Source of the DNA: Gambelia wislizenii
Lineage: Eukaryota > Chordata > Lepidosauria > Squamata > Crotaphytidae
NCBI GenBank assembly: GCA_030847615.1
Contig: JAUMIR010000005.1
Coordinates: forward strand, 108,653,116-108,717,115
Length of the DNA: 64,000 nucleotides
Direction of reading: 5' to 3'
Below, in pieces: positions 1-10,470 of the stretch. The notes under the pieces were generated by a model, which was not told the DNA's origin, ran no database searches, and saw only the letters and a list, made by a program, of their open reading frames with translations. The position numbers and the translations under genes are program-made. The first letter of the stretch is position 1; every line of letters begins with the position of its first letter.

Positions 1-393
1 TTACCTGCTCACTAACTGAGTACCCGGCCGGGAGTGCCTGTGCCCAAGTCGCAGCACTGGCCTCTCCCAGCCAGGTCTCCATAAAGCATGCCAGGTCGGC
101 AGCCTCATCCAATAAAAGGTCATGGATAATATGTGTCTTGTTTTTAACCGACCTGGCATTGCAAAGGAGCAGAGTAAGGGTCTGTGGAATGGTTGGTGCA
201 CTCTCCAATTTATTCTGGGAAACAGAGTGAACTGAAGGTGGGATAGATGTTAAACATCGATCCCGCCTTCTTTTGTAACAATTTTTCACTCTGTTACCGC
301 CATACCTTCCCTTCCCCCACACAATCTCAATTCCCGCTCCCAGATCATTCCCGGCCCCTGGTAGATGTTCCTGGGGTGGGGTGGTGGAGTGAC
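1..393 (-). mobile_element. L2-like LINE, start of ORF2 endonuclease, cut by window edge
   Basis: Read on minus, one frame runs open from about 395 to the window edge and reaches the motif NARSVKNKTHIIHDLL followed by ETWLGEA, which marks the start of the apurinic-type endonuclease domain in L2/CR1-group LINEs. The residues before it are low-complexity and rich in Pro, Gly and Arg, as in the leader of such ORF2 proteins. The family role is to nick target DNA for reverse transcription. Catalytic residues beyond the first Asn and Glu motifs lie outside the window. The upstream edge abuts a DIRS-type element at about 394. L2 assignment is inference from motif style. Confidence 0.7.
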
Positions 394-519
394 TTTTAAG
401 GCTTTCATATAAACCTTCCTTATTCTGGGGGTGAGAGACAAGCTAATGACCCTGAATATTTTGCTCATCCAAGGTCCCACAAATCCACTGGCATTGACTC
501 TGGCTTTTTGGCAGCTCAC
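394..519 (-). pseudogene. tyrosine recombinase, N-terminal stub only
   Basis: Downstream of the RNase H the minus strand reads SMPVDLWDLG, then, after a frame change, SLSLTPRIRKVYMKALK. This resembles the start of the core-binding domain of DIRS/Ngaro recombinases, where an ASLAPRTRKVY-like stretch is usual. The catalytic Arg, His and Tyr are not present because the L2-like sequence begins at about 394. By chance the frame stays open across the junction, giving a 77-residue chimeric ORF at 286-519. Confidence 0.5.
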
Positions 520-2110
520 AGTGCTAATTGCCTGAAGTGTTCCATCTGCATGTGGGAGAAAGCATTGGCTATGCCGTGGTCCATTCCCACAATGTGGGTA
601 GCAGCGAACAGGATATTACATCTCAAACAATGAAATGTGAATGCTCTAACTAACCCCATAACCTTCTGGGATCGGGATGTCAAAGAATTAATAACCTGAG
701 TAGCCATATTATCGCACCAGAAGTGCACAGCTGAATTAGTGAATTCTGATGCCCATATTCCGACCACCACCAATATTGGGAATAGCTCCAAGAATGTCAG
801 GTCAGAAGTGATCCCCGAATCCACCCAATCCTTCAGCCACTGCTCACCACTCCACCACCCGCTAAAGTAAACTCCAAACCCAAGGGAGCCTGATGAATCA
901 GAGGACACCTTAAATGTATCCTGTAGCTTAATCTCCCTCCAGAAGGATATCCCATTGAACTGTTCCAAAAAACTATACCAAATGTAGAGGTCCAATTTAA
1001 TTTCTTGCATAATCCTGAGTCTGTGTTGTGGCTGGGAGACCCCCACAATAGCATCACACAGTCATCGAAGAAATTTCCTCCCAGGTGCAACTACTTTACA
1101 AGCAAAATTTTGATGCCCAAATAATTCCTGAAATTCTTTGAGGGCTGCCTTCCTACATGCCAGAAATTGACCAGCCCTGCCCACTAGCTCCTCAATCTTG
1201 TCCTAACAGATTCTACAAAATTGCTCAACCATGTCAATTTCAATACCTAAGAAAGTCAATTGGTGCGTTGGACCCTCAGTCTTCTCGTGTGCAAGGAGAA
1301 CTCTGAAATAATCCATGAATGCATGGAATTCCTTCATGAGGGAGCGACACATTCCAGAGCCAATCTTTCCAATAGAAAGTCATCCAAATAGTGAACTACC
1401 CCCTTGCACCCTGTCCTGTGCTTTATGGCCCATTCCAAATATGTACTAAACTTCTCAAATGCTGAACAGGAGACCGAGCAGCCCATTGGCATTGCTCAGT
1501 CCATGTAAAACATCCCATCAAATGAAAAGCCTAATAATTTAAAATTGGCAAGATGAACTGGCAAAGAAAAGCAGACTTAATGTCAGTTTTGCCAGCTTGG
1601 CCCCAAGGCCATGTCGCCTGACTTCTTTAACTGCTGAATCAAAGGAGGTGTATTGAACTGTGCATAACTCATGTGGAATAAAATTGTTTACAGACTGCCC
1701 CTTTGGATAAGATAGGTGATGTATAAGCCTTAGTCCCCTGGTGTTTTCTTTGGAGCAATCTGCAATGGTGAAACCCTTAGGTTGGGCACAGGCGGGGCAA
1801 GAAATGGCCTGACAACTCTGCCCTCCTCTACTTCCTTTCATTTTTTTTTTGCCTAACTATATGTTCCAACCCTCGAACTGACTTTAAATTTGAAGCCATA
1901 AAAGAATTACCCTCTCCCCGATAAGGGATGTGAAATCCAAATTGAAATCCTTCCAACAAATATAGAGCTGCCTGTGTATTGGGATACAAGGCTAGACAGG
2001 CAGCCAGGTTATCCAATTTAATTTGGCTAGGCCCCTTTTGCCTGTGGAGGAGGGTTACCAGATCCCTTCTTTCCACCCTGCTGCTCTTTGCTAAACTGTC
2101 CTCCTCCTTT
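516..2110 (-). pseudogene. reverse transcriptase-RNase H of DIRS-type element (broken)
   Basis: The RT starts after the gag finger. At 1970-2030 it reads LDNLAACLALYPNTQAAL, then GFQFGFHIPYRGEGNSF. At 1690-1740 comes LRLIHHLSYPKGQSVN, the DIRS-type RT entry motif. A palm-region MPMGCSVSC block lies at about 1490. The catalytic box VVHYLDDFLLE is intact at about 1366-1400. RNase H follows at 516-1046: FNGISFWREIKLQDTFKVSSD, then SLGFGVYFSGWW, LTFLELFPI and the Asp-bearing HFWCDNMATQVINSLTS. It ends with AFSHMQMEHFRQLAL and a stop. Frameshifts separate these blocks. The family copies the element RNA into circular DNA; this copy cannot. Confidence 0.8.
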
Positions 2111-2149
2111 TGAACAGTTCTGAAAGGAATGGCCCCCACCACAAATTGA

Positions 2150-3405
2150 GCACTCATGGCAAAAGTTACATGGGCAATGAGAACATGCCCCTTTGGCAAC
2201 GGACTCCCTGCATAGGAGTCAGTGCTGTTGGGTTGCTGGCTGAGAAAGTTGGAAGGTTTGGCAGGGGACATTGCCAGATTTGGCATTCTGTATGAGATGC
2301 CCACTCTGCGCTCTCTCTCCTAAGATAGGGCAAGTTGGGGACATTACCTGTAGCCATAGGTGTGAATTGATCATGTCCCAATACATTGATGGGTATGATG
2401 CAGCCATCAACCTACATGACTCATTGTATTGTAATCACGCAGGGCCTGCAAAGTCTACATATGCCCTATATATAATGTCAAGATACCTAATGAGGGCATA
2501 GGCTCTGTGCGGTTGACTATGAGAGACTACTCCAGCATAGATAAGGAATCCGGCCAGCCAGTTAGACCACGTTCTATCCACATGCCATTTTTTAATTTTT
2601 CCTTTTCTCTATCATCCAAAGTATCCTTCTCTTTTTTGTCCACCTCCCGATATAACAGGGAGACTATGTCAACATATTCCCCTTTAAGAATTTTATCTTT
2701 TGTCACTGGGGCAAGATGCTCACCCAAAGTGGATGTGTAATCAGCCCCAAATTAGTTAAAGGGGGGCCCTGCTGTCACCGCATTTAGAAATGGTGGGCCC
2801 ACCAGCTCCAGCATAAATGCCTGATTCATTATAGCTGGATATGGTGATATGTGTGGTAAGCCCAGGATGCCCAGTTGGCACCCCAGATACCATCCCTATA
2901 TGCCAAAGTCTGTAGGCCCTGAATAAGAGCTAGCCACTGAGGCACTACTCCTAGCTTGTTCGTTGTTAGGGTCAACCTGCCCCCATGGCCATGCATACGT
3001 ATTACTGGTGTTATACTGTGTTGAAAACTCACTCTGAGCCACAGGTTCACCCTGTTCCTCTGCACTGAAGGCATCCTTGCTGCGTACATCATCATCATCT
3101 GATGTGGTAGCATTCTCTGCCAGGTCCCTCTGCCTCTCCTGCTCCAATGACGGATATGGGCAAGAATTTGTTCAGTCATATTAGTTGCTATACCACCCAC
3201 CTTAGCCTTTGTAATTCCCTTGGCAGGCTTTGGCTGCTTTGAGTCTTCTAGGGCCTGGAGGCACTCCAGAATCTGCTTTGTGATATCATTAGTATCATTG
3301 CTCCCCATGTCAAGGGCCTGGGGAGAAGGGCATTTCCTAGGATTTTTTGGTACCGGGGCTTTCCCTTTGCCCTCCCATTCCTCTCTTTGGGGAATTTGGG
3401 CACCA
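2150..3405 (-). pseudogene. gag of DIRS-type element (broken)
   Basis: Gag packages the element RNA. The N-terminus is Met followed by a Lys/Arg-rich stretch (MVPKFPKERNGRAKGK, about 3405). A conserved block at 2527-2727 (DKILKGEYVDIVSLL) has a counterpart at 59.3-59.4 kb in the second element of this window (ILKGYYVDVVSLL). A further block at about 2340-2400 reads WDMINSHLWLQVMSPTCP. A Cys/His cluster at about 2120-2175 (FCHECSICGGGHSFQNC) is the nucleic-acid-binding finger. The reading frame changes at least three times, so no intact protein is made. The overlapping frames here are shadows of this gene. Confidence 0.75.
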
Positions 3406-3477
3406 TTTGAACAATGTTTTGGTGAGTATGCTCCATTTACGATAAGTATTGGAAGGCCTAAGCCTGCCTATGGCTAG

Positions 3478-3599
3478 TCCCAGTATAAGTTTTCAACCAA
3501 CAATAGCAATCCCTGACCACAAAAGTTAAATCCGAATCCTGACTTTTACCTACACAATATCCAAATAGAGGAGTCTAGATCCAATCTCCTGGCAGTCTA
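3478..3599. other. unassigned sequence
   Basis: No ORF, repeat unit or RNA gene recognised between the end of the gag pseudogene and the 5S-derived fragments. Confidence 0.4.
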
Positions 3600-3740
3600 T
3601 AATCACAGAACTAACCAGGACTGGCCCTACTTAGCTTCCAAGCTCACATATGAGCAGTTCAATATTAAAGTTCCTGATGGTCTCCTATCCAAGAATTAAC
3701 CAGGACTGGCCCTGCTTAGCTTCCAAAATCAAACAAGATC
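3600..3740 (-). mobile_element. 5S rRNA-derived SINE pieces, two partial copies
   Basis: Two minus-strand segments, about 3610-3647 and 3684-3740, both match the internal control region of 5S rRNA: GGAAGCTAAGCAGGG, then CCTGGTTAGT, on minus. They lie about 75 bp apart with the same orientation. The second extends into the ACTTGGATGGGAGAC equivalent. Both are degraded, so they are SINE remains (5S-Sauria type) rather than a 5S gene. Confidence 0.65.
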
Positions 3741-3741
3741 T

Positions 3742-3895
3742 TAGAATAATAGAATTGTAGAGTTGGAAGAGACCACAAGGGCCATCCAGTTGAACCCCCT
3801 GCCATGCAGGAGTACACAATCAAAGCATCCCTGACAGATGGCCATCCATCCTCTGTTTGAAGTCCTCCATAGAATCATGGAATTGCTCCAAGCTT
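3742..3895 (-). mobile_element. CR1 LINE 3' tail
   Basis: Minus-oriented 3' end of a CR1 element. The plus strand shows AGAGTTGGAAGAGACCACAA, then GGGCCATCCAGT, CCCCCTGCCATGCAGGA and GACAGATGGCCATCCA. The same block recurs at 30.4, 31.8, 37.9, 39.7, 42.6 and 51.5 kb. Only the tail is left; no coding part remains. Confidence 0.85.
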
Positions 3896-3932
3896 AAGGT
3901 TAGCAGCAGATTGATCCTTATGAATTACAAAT

Positions 3933-4064
3933 TATAATGCAGGATGACCAGACCTGATGCCAGCTACAGTCCACCAGCAAACAGAATTAGCCAGATATAT
4001 AATGCAAGATTGCCAGACCTAATGCCAGATACAGCCAGCCAAGAAACAGGGTAAGCCAGAGACA
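3933..4064. repeat. two-copy tandem repeat, about 66 bp unit
   Basis: Two adjacent units begin with ATAATGCA, at 3933 and 3999. Both contain CCAGACCT.ATGCCAG.TACAG and end in a CAG-rich stretch. They have diverged by several substitutions and short gaps, so the duplication is not recent. Confidence 0.6.
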
Positions 4065-4382
4065 AGCAGCGATATATCATCAACAAGCCAGTTCAATAGG
4101 AACCACTTTTCATAGCTTTCTTAATTGCCTAAATATATACTTGTAAAGGTATTCAAGCTCTAATCAGTAAGACGTATAAAGAGCTCTAATCAGGAAGATA
4201 TAAAAAATCAACACCATTAAAACCACATAGCCCTGATTAACGGAGGAGGAGGGGGTGGCAAGGGGCGTAAGTGGATGGCCTGCCAGCCTGGAATAAGCTG
4301 CCAGTCAGCTGAACACACTGGACTCAATACACTGCCTGGTAACCAGCCAACCGGCCTAAAACCAAAACTTCATTTTTAAAAT

Positions 4383-4411
4383 GTTTATTTATTTATTTAT
4401 TTATTTATTTA
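4383..4411. repeat. (TTTA)n microsatellite
   Basis: About seven TTTA units followed by AAATTATG. The run looks like a SINE or MITE tail, but no element is recognised next to it. Confidence 0.9.
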
Positions 4412-6379
4412 AATTATGCAGCCGTGCCATGCCATGCAGTGTGAGGAGAGAGGCAGCAGTGGTGGACCGGAGGCTACTGCCATTTAAACAAGGGCCCCGC
4501 TGCGCCGAGGACCAATTTGAACATCCACCTTGGGGGCCCATGTGGGGGGGGGGCAACAGCACTGGAAAGGGCAGCGTCTAGGCAGCTGCACTGCAATTGC
4601 AGCCGAGCTGCAATGGGGCAAGATCAAAGAACAGGCCAGCTGTGTCTATAAAAGCAGCAGATGAGCTGCTACCAGGCAGGGAAGACAAACCACTAGCCAA
4701 GTAAATGAAAAGGACAGGCCACGGAGCCACAATTGGATTTGGCAAAGGAAGCCGATTGTGCAAAGGAAGGCAGGGCGGTGATGGCTCAGACAAGCAGCTG
4801 GCCACATGTATCAGAAGGCCAGGCTGCAGAACCATGATCGGGGCAGCAGCGATAGGGCAATAAGAAGCCCAGGCGACCAAAGAGCTAGGAAGAGCAGCTG
4901 GCCATGTAAGGAGGCAGCAGTGGCCCAAGCAAATGGGGAGAGCGGCTGGTGAGGGAAAGAGCTTCTCCCAGCAGCCTCAGAGGGCAGTGGTTGGCTGCTC
5001 CTCGGTGAGTGAAAGGCCATCCATCATCCTGCTCTCCTCACTGGGGCCCAGCCAACCTTGCCTAGCCAGGCGATCAAGCAAGCTTAATATCAAATAGCAT
5101 AGCCATGAGCAGGCAAAGGAGAGCTGCCTGCTGATGGGGCCAAAAACACTCAAACTGTTGCCAATCAACCGTGCAAATCACCCACCTGCAAATCTGGCTG
5201 GGCAGCGGCCACCCCACACACACCTGCACAGCTTACACACTCAAGGCACACAACACACACACTCCAAGCACGCCACCCAAAACAACATAGCCTTAGTGAC
5301 ACCGTCTCCAAATCCTAGCAGTAGCAGTCAGAGCCTCCTTTCTCCATTGTTGTTGCGAAGCAAAGAGGAGGAGACCAGGGGTGGCAAGGGGCTAAATGAG
5401 GCAAGCTCCACCCCTGCCTCCTCCCAGCCATGGTGTAGTCATGCCATGGCCAATCCTGTGCTCTCTTCCATGTGATCATTAAAATACCTCCCCTGGCTCA
5501 AAAATTCATGCTGCTCCAAGTGGGTGGCTATTTACATTGATGCTGGTGGAGACAAGCGGCAAAACTGCAACTCTAAAAATATTGAGAAGAGAATCTTTCC
5601 ACTTTATTTACCATAAGCCATGTGTTGATCCCCTCATCCTTATATGGTTTTTGAATAATGGCTGGAGGAGAAGATTCTAGAGAGCACCTGCCAGTGCACT
5701 CCTGTTTCAGAATCTATTGCAGCTGTTCTAACAACAATAAAGGACTGGAAGGGAGCCAGGGACTGTGCCTCTGGCCATGTTTTGCATGTACCACACTTTG
5801 GTGGTTGTTGTTTCTTTTCAACACAACTGGTGGTTTCACTACAGGCCATGTAGATTTCGGAATGACTTTTTAACAGCATCAAAGTTGTTGGGAGTAACTA
5901 GTTGCCCTCTGTAAATATATTCAGTGGGCTAACTGTGTAGAAAAGAGAAATAACTACAACAACAGCCATATTTGCTTAGTCCCACGTTAACCAATTCATG
6001 AGATCTGCATGAACATTTGAGCACCCACATGTTCTGTATTTTCATATATTGAATAAGCCTAATCAATGCGCACATGAACTTCCAAGTCAATTACACCTTG
6101 TTTGGAGGCTTTCATTTCACTAACAATTTTAATGGCTTAGAAATCTCTGATCTTTAGCTAAATGTTCTTTCTATTTTTATTTTTAAATACTGCCTGTATA
6201 ACTGCAGGCTCAGACACTGTCTCAAGAGATATCTTTGATAGCATGTGATCCCCAAACAGAATGGGAAGATCAATTTGTTCATTTCCATCATAGTCTAGGG
6301 TTGTAAATCCTTGACCATTTCACCCTTGTTTGTAAGTCTGAATAATTAGGGTAGTTTTCTTCTCACTGTGGGGAAAAAA
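4412..6379. other. gene-free stretch, GC-rich first half, origin not recognised
   Basis: 4412-5470 is GC-richer than its surroundings. A loose internal repeat, GCAGCTGGCCA-TGTA, occurs at about 4795 and 4892. A CA-rich stretch lies at 5209-5275. An ATTAAA followed by a pyrimidine-rich sequence sits near 5480, which could be the 3' end of an unknown retroelement. The short ORFs on both strands are Pro/Ser/Ala-rich and match no family I know. 5480-6379 is AT-rich and shows nothing recognisable. Confidence 0.4.
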
Positions 6380-6600
6380 AGAAATACTCTTCTACAGTAT
6401 TTTTCCTCATATTTGAATGATGTGAAGTGTTGTGAAGAAATTATTCTGTGGAGAAACCCTCCTCCCCAAACCACAATAAGCTCTGCTCTCTGCAGGTAGT
6501 ATATTCTTCACAGTGTTTTCTACACAGGAGACTGATTTTCTGCACTGAAAACAGGTGATTTTTTCCCCCATAAAATTCATAAGCAGCACTTCAGGACATC
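6380..6600. repeat. interspersed repeat built on a TTTTCTGCACAGAAAA motif
   Basis: Contains degenerate copies of the palindrome-like motif, for example GTTTTCTACACAGGAGAC and TTTTCTGCACTGAAAACAGG. Related stretches occur at 28780-28970, 31870-32130 and 61590-61745. The family is not one I can name. Confidence 0.45.
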
Positions 6601-7720
6601 AAATACCTGAAGAAAATCATGCAAAATATACTGTTGGTCTCTTATACTTTTGTTTCAGGATCCAATAATTATGTATATTCTTTTCATCATCATAGTTACT
6701 TTTGAACTTGATACAGAGCTCTGCTGGAAAATGTTAGTTTTGCACATATTGCATGTCTTGATTCTAACACATACAACAAATGTATTAATACATAAAATGA
6801 GCATCATGTTTAAGTATAAGTTGTCATCATAAAGCTTGTAAAATATATTGTCTTGTTTGATGTAATGTTTTAATGTGTAATTTTAAATATTCCTGTCATA
6901 ATTGTTAATTATCATAAAGACTGTTTTATCCTGATACCCATGGATTTTCATTTTCATGCTTTTCATGATTTTAAAAATTGCTTTCAAATGTTCGTTATGA
7001 ATTTAAGATGAAAGTCTGCCAATATTCACTTTGGATTTATTTAGCCTGCAACCATAAACGTGCTTATCATGACAGTGTGTCGCACTGGGATTTATTTTTA
7101 AAAAGTAAACACAAATAGCTTTACTTTGTAAAGAACTCAGTGTTGATGCTAATGAACTAATTGGTTTTAAATTGTATACTACTAGGACATTTATGACAAA
7201 ATGGGAACCCTTACAGATCTTTGTTTTCTCAGCATTTTCCTCTCCCAAAATTGAAAGGAAAATTCACAGACCTCATGGATCTTACCTTTGCCCACCAGGA
7301 CACATAGATTTCATTCTCAACCCAAGATGCTCAATAGGACATTTAATACTGATTGACAACAATGTACATTTGTGTACCTGGATTCCAAACAGAGTTGTGT
7401 GGAAATGTCACTATGGAATTTTTCTGCATGTGCCAAAAATGCTTTTACATTTTTTTCCTATTTCAGGTATAGAGGGGTTGAGTTAGAATACAGGTGAAAA
7501 AATATGCAGCAAGCAAGCTGGAAAACTAATAAGAATTACTTTTAAAAATGGGAAGGAGATTAGGCACAATAGGCTTTTGAAGGGCTTATTATGCATTTAT
7601 ATAGCAGTGAAAGTATGCACACAAATTAGCAGTCAGTTTCAAACTGCCTAAACCAGCTTCTTCTTTATGAATCTCATCCTTTATTATATCACTGATTGGG
7701 TGACACTTGGCTTAACAAAC
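6601..7720. other. AT-rich stretch, nothing recognised
   Basis: Short ORFs on both strands are low-complexity and frame-random. No repeat boundary, RNA gene or coding pattern was seen. Confidence 0.4.
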
Positions 7721-7722
7721 AG

Positions 7723-7784
7723 ACATGGCGGGGGTGAGATCTAAGGGATTCAGACATGGCGGGGGTGAGATCTAAGGGTTTGGA
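7723..7784. repeat. recent tandem duplication, about 30 bp unit
   Basis: CAGACATGGCGGGGGTGAGA followed by TCTAAGGG occurs twice in a row, with the copies identical over the shared core. The near identity points to a recent event. Confidence 0.85.
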
Positions 7785-7900
7785 CCACAAACCAAAAATA
7801 AATCAACAGTGTGATGCAGTGGCTAAAAAAGCCAAGACAATGCTAGGTTGCATCAGCAAGAATATAATGTCCAGATTTAGGAGATTATCAGATGCTTGAA
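7785..7900 (+). mobile_element. CR1 LINE fragment (RT C-terminal region)
   Basis: Plus-strand translation gives DHKPKINQQCDAVAKKAKTM, then LGCISKNIMSRF, which aligns with VDHKLNMSQQCDAAAKKANV/ILGCINRSIVSRS in the better CR1 copy at 38.6 kb. It is probably the same old copy as the 3' end at 8190-8660, separated by about 290 bp of sequence I cannot place. Confidence 0.65.
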
Positions 7901-8189
7901 AAAAGCTTCAAAGGAGCTCACAAGAATGACCTCACTGTACCAGGAAGGGTTCCCGTTATCACACACATCCTCCTCCTGGCGTACTTGCTTTGCCTTTCCT
8001 CCTTGCTGAAGTGACGAAAAAGGTGCCACTTTTCATTAGTGGAACCTTCTTCTTCTGATTGTATTATCTTTTCTTTCCACTACTGGGCAAATAATATTCA
8101 TGCAGCTGAAACCATATATATTAGAATGTTTTCATGTTTTTCATTTTGGCCCTCTGTCATGTTTAACAAAAAAAAAAATGGGTTTCATT

Positions 8190-8665
8190 GGAATCTTAAA
8201 TTTTAGAACAGAACTTTCTAAGAGTCATTTATCAGTGGAATAGGCTGGCTCAGCATATGGTAGGCTGTCCTTCATTAGAGGTCTTGAAATATAGGTTGTG
8301 TAGTTATTATTTTATTTATTTATTTATTTATACCCCGCTCTTCAGCCACAAGGCTATCAGAGCGGCTTGCAAATTGTTTTTAAGCAATAGCTATTTACAC
8401 ATCTAACTGCATTAAACAGCTTCCAATGTGTGTTAGCTAATTGCCCCCACAAGCTGGGTACTCACTTTACCGACCTACGAAAGGATGGAAGGCTGAGTGA
8501 ACCTTGGAGCCCGCTGGAATCGAACTTGCAACTTGCAAGGTGGTGACTTGCAGTACTGGCATTTAACCACTGCGCCACCAGGGCTCTGTATCTCTTTAGT
8601 TGAGTATTTCTTCATGGCAGGGGGTTGGACTAGATGGCCCTTTTAGCTTTAAGATTCTATAATTT
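8190..8665 (+). mobile_element. CR1 LINE 3' end, split by a SINE
   Basis: The 5' piece (8190-8308) carries the decayed end of ORF2 (CAGTGGAATAGGCTGGCTCA, then TTAGAGGTCTTGAAA). The 3' piece (8592-8665) carries the tail with GGCAGGGGGTTGGACTAGAT and a poor TCTATAAT end. A tRNA-derived SINE sits between them on minus, so the CR1 copy is the older insertion. Confidence 0.7.
8309..8591 (-). mobile_element. tRNA-derived SINE, near full length
   Basis: On minus the element starts at 8591 with AGAGCCCTGGTGGCGCAGTG, which holds an A-box-like TGGCGCAGTGG, and continues with a B-box-like GTTCGATTCC. The body has TTCACTCAGCCTTCCATCC and TAGGTCGGTAAAGTGAGTAC, then CAATTAGCTAACACACATTG, and ends in TATAAATAAATAAATAAAT. 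Copies of the same family lie at 45738 and 56762. It is the uninterrupted reference for the split copy at 56.8/61.4 kb. Confidence 0.85.
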
Positions 8666-9435
8666 TTTATCCATGTAAGTGTCCTTAAAGTAGGCTTTTT
8701 TTTTCTTTAGGCCTAGCTCACACTCTATGTTCTTTCTTCTGTTGCCAATGCAAAACAGCTGGCCTGGGGTCCTACTCAGTCAAATGCAGCTAATTACTAA
8801 AAGACCACATGTAAACCCCACTGGAGTGTATAATGCCTTGGCTTTAAGCTGTCAGCTGAGTTGTGCCTATGAAGCAATGTTGATGAAAGCAGAAGTCCCA
8901 CTTTAAAGAGGTACTACCAAACACAGATTTAATGAGGCAGCAGGAATGGTGCTGACTGTGGTGTAGGTTTCACTGAGATATCAGTGTATGAGACTTCGGA
9001 CTGTCCTGCTGGATAACAAACTTATAAATGAATCACTGTTGTATGGGAGATAAGAACTACTGTCTCCCACAAAGAAATTGACACCGACACAAGGTGGATT
9101 AACAAACAAAACATGCTTTGTGTTCAATTGGATTTCCCCCCTAGTGTGTGGGGTCCAAGGACAATTTGTGCAGTTTGAATATCTGCTGTAAAAACCTACT
9201 AAATTCCTCAGATTTGCTAATTTATTAAAATGTTTATTTATCTCCTCTCAATTTACTAGGGCCCCAGAAACAGTATTACTACAGATAAAAAGAGATAATA
9301 CTTTATTTAAAAATGAATAAAACATTAAACAACAGTTTCAAGTGCACACAAACAATTAAAACAGCTCCAGAAGCCAACTGTGGTTTTAGGCACCAAAGTG
9401 ATAAAGTCTTGGGAGTTGTCTGGATGAGAAGATAT
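8666..9435. other. gene-free stretch, nothing recognised
   Basis: No coding pattern was found. A short TGTTTATTTATCTCCTCTCA near 9230 with following AATTAAAA-type sequence may be a piece of the AT-rich repeat seen at 12.8 kb. Confidence 0.35.
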
Positions 9436-9647
9436 ACAGTTGTCCCTCCATATCCACGGATTTAAGTATTCATGGCTTGAAAATATTCTTTAAAAAATAA
9501 TCCAAAAAGCAAGCCTTGATTTTGCCATCTTATATAAGGGATACCATTTTGCTATGCCATTGCATACAATGAGACTTAAGTATTCACGGATTTTTGCATC
9601 CACGGGGGTCCTGGAACTAAACCCCAGTGAATATGAAGGGACAACTG
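9436..9647. mobile_element. Tigger/mariner-like MITE, 212 bp
   Basis: Terminal inverted repeats CAGTTGTCCCT (left) and AGGGACAACTG (right) are flanked by TA on both sides (9434-9435 and 9648-9649), the target duplication of Tc1/mariner elements. Subterminal sequence repeats CACGGATTT and TAAGTATTCA. It encodes no transposase, so it depended on another element. A second copy of the family lies at 15264-15678. Confidence 0.85.
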
Positions 9648-10251
9648 TAATGCTAATTTTGACTGTATGAAAAGCTATTTGTGTTTGAAGGGCACACACA
9701 GCCATGCCTGTGAATCAAGATGGTGGCTGAATAAATTACAGTTATTATTCTCCATATGTTATTGCCACTGCACAGTATTTTTAAAAAACGTAAATCAAAG
9801 GTGCACAAGTGCGACCTTCTGCTTTAAAAAATCTGTTTGGTCACCTCAGCACAGCAAAAAAGCTCACAATTGACAATGCAAAACGTCAAAAAGCCACTTC
9901 CGGCCACTTCCTTGCTAGCAAGCCTGGCCCCTGAGCCCATCCTACCAAACTGTTCTCCACTTCAGCCCTCGCCAAGAATGTGCAGCATCCCAAATTAGAT
10001 GCCCTGATGTGCAACAACGTACAAGCCTGCTCATTATTAGCAAAAATTTGGGGGAAACCACAAAGGCTTTTCCCAAATAGTAGATGGGGTTTTTACCTCC
10101 CTTCTTCCAAATACCTCAAATCTTGTTCACAGCATGTTGGGAGAAAAGGTTTTCTCCTCAAATTCTATTGGCTGCCTGTTAGAAGCTCATTGATTACTAG
10201 TCCCTAAGTAATGAGAACAGACATAAGAAATGGGTTAAACAAGAGACATGT
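9648..10251. other. gene-free stretch, nothing recognised
   Basis: Short ORFs only, with no family resemblance. Confidence 0.35.
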
Positions 10252-10470
10252 GAAGTCGAAGGCTTTCGTGGCCGGCATCCATAGATTTTCATTGTTTTTT
10301 TCTGGGCTGTGAGGCTGTGTTCTGGAATAGTTTCTTTCTGACATTTCACCCACATCTGTGGCATCTATGATCTGAAGATGCCAGCCACAGATGCAGGCGA
10401 AACATCAGAAAGAAACTATTCCAGAACATGGCCTCACAGCCCAGAAAAAAACCAAGGAAAAACAAGAGAC
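10252..10470. mobile_element. Penelope-like element termini arranged as a foldback
   Basis: The left arm (10252-10367) is the reverse complement of the Penelope end seen at 53480-53613. It includes TGAAGTCGAAGGCTTTCGTG and GGCCGGCATCCATAG. The right arm (10373-10470) is the same end on plus: GAAGATGCCAGCCACAGATG, then AGAAAGAAACTATTCCAGAA and CCTCACAGCCCAGAAAA. The arms meet head to head with only a few bases between them, so the DNA could form a long hairpin. No RT or endonuclease coding is present. Confidence 0.8.

Larger units (their letters stand above)
394..3477 (-). mobile_element. DIRS/Ngaro-type tyrosine-recombinase retroelement, decayed and truncated
   Basis: On minus the order is gag, reverse transcriptase, RNase H, then the first residues of a tyrosine recombinase. 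No integrase, protease or LTR is seen. The RT and RNase H motifs match the DIRS order rather than LTR retrotransposons. The element breaks off at about 394, where an L2-like LINE begins, so almost all of the recombinase is missing. Several stops and frameshifts mean it is dead. Whether it belongs to the DIRS or Ngaro branch cannot be settled, because the branch-specific ORFs and terminal repeats are absent. The 5' limit near 3477 is where recognisable gag coding ends, not a proven element end. Confidence 0.82.
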
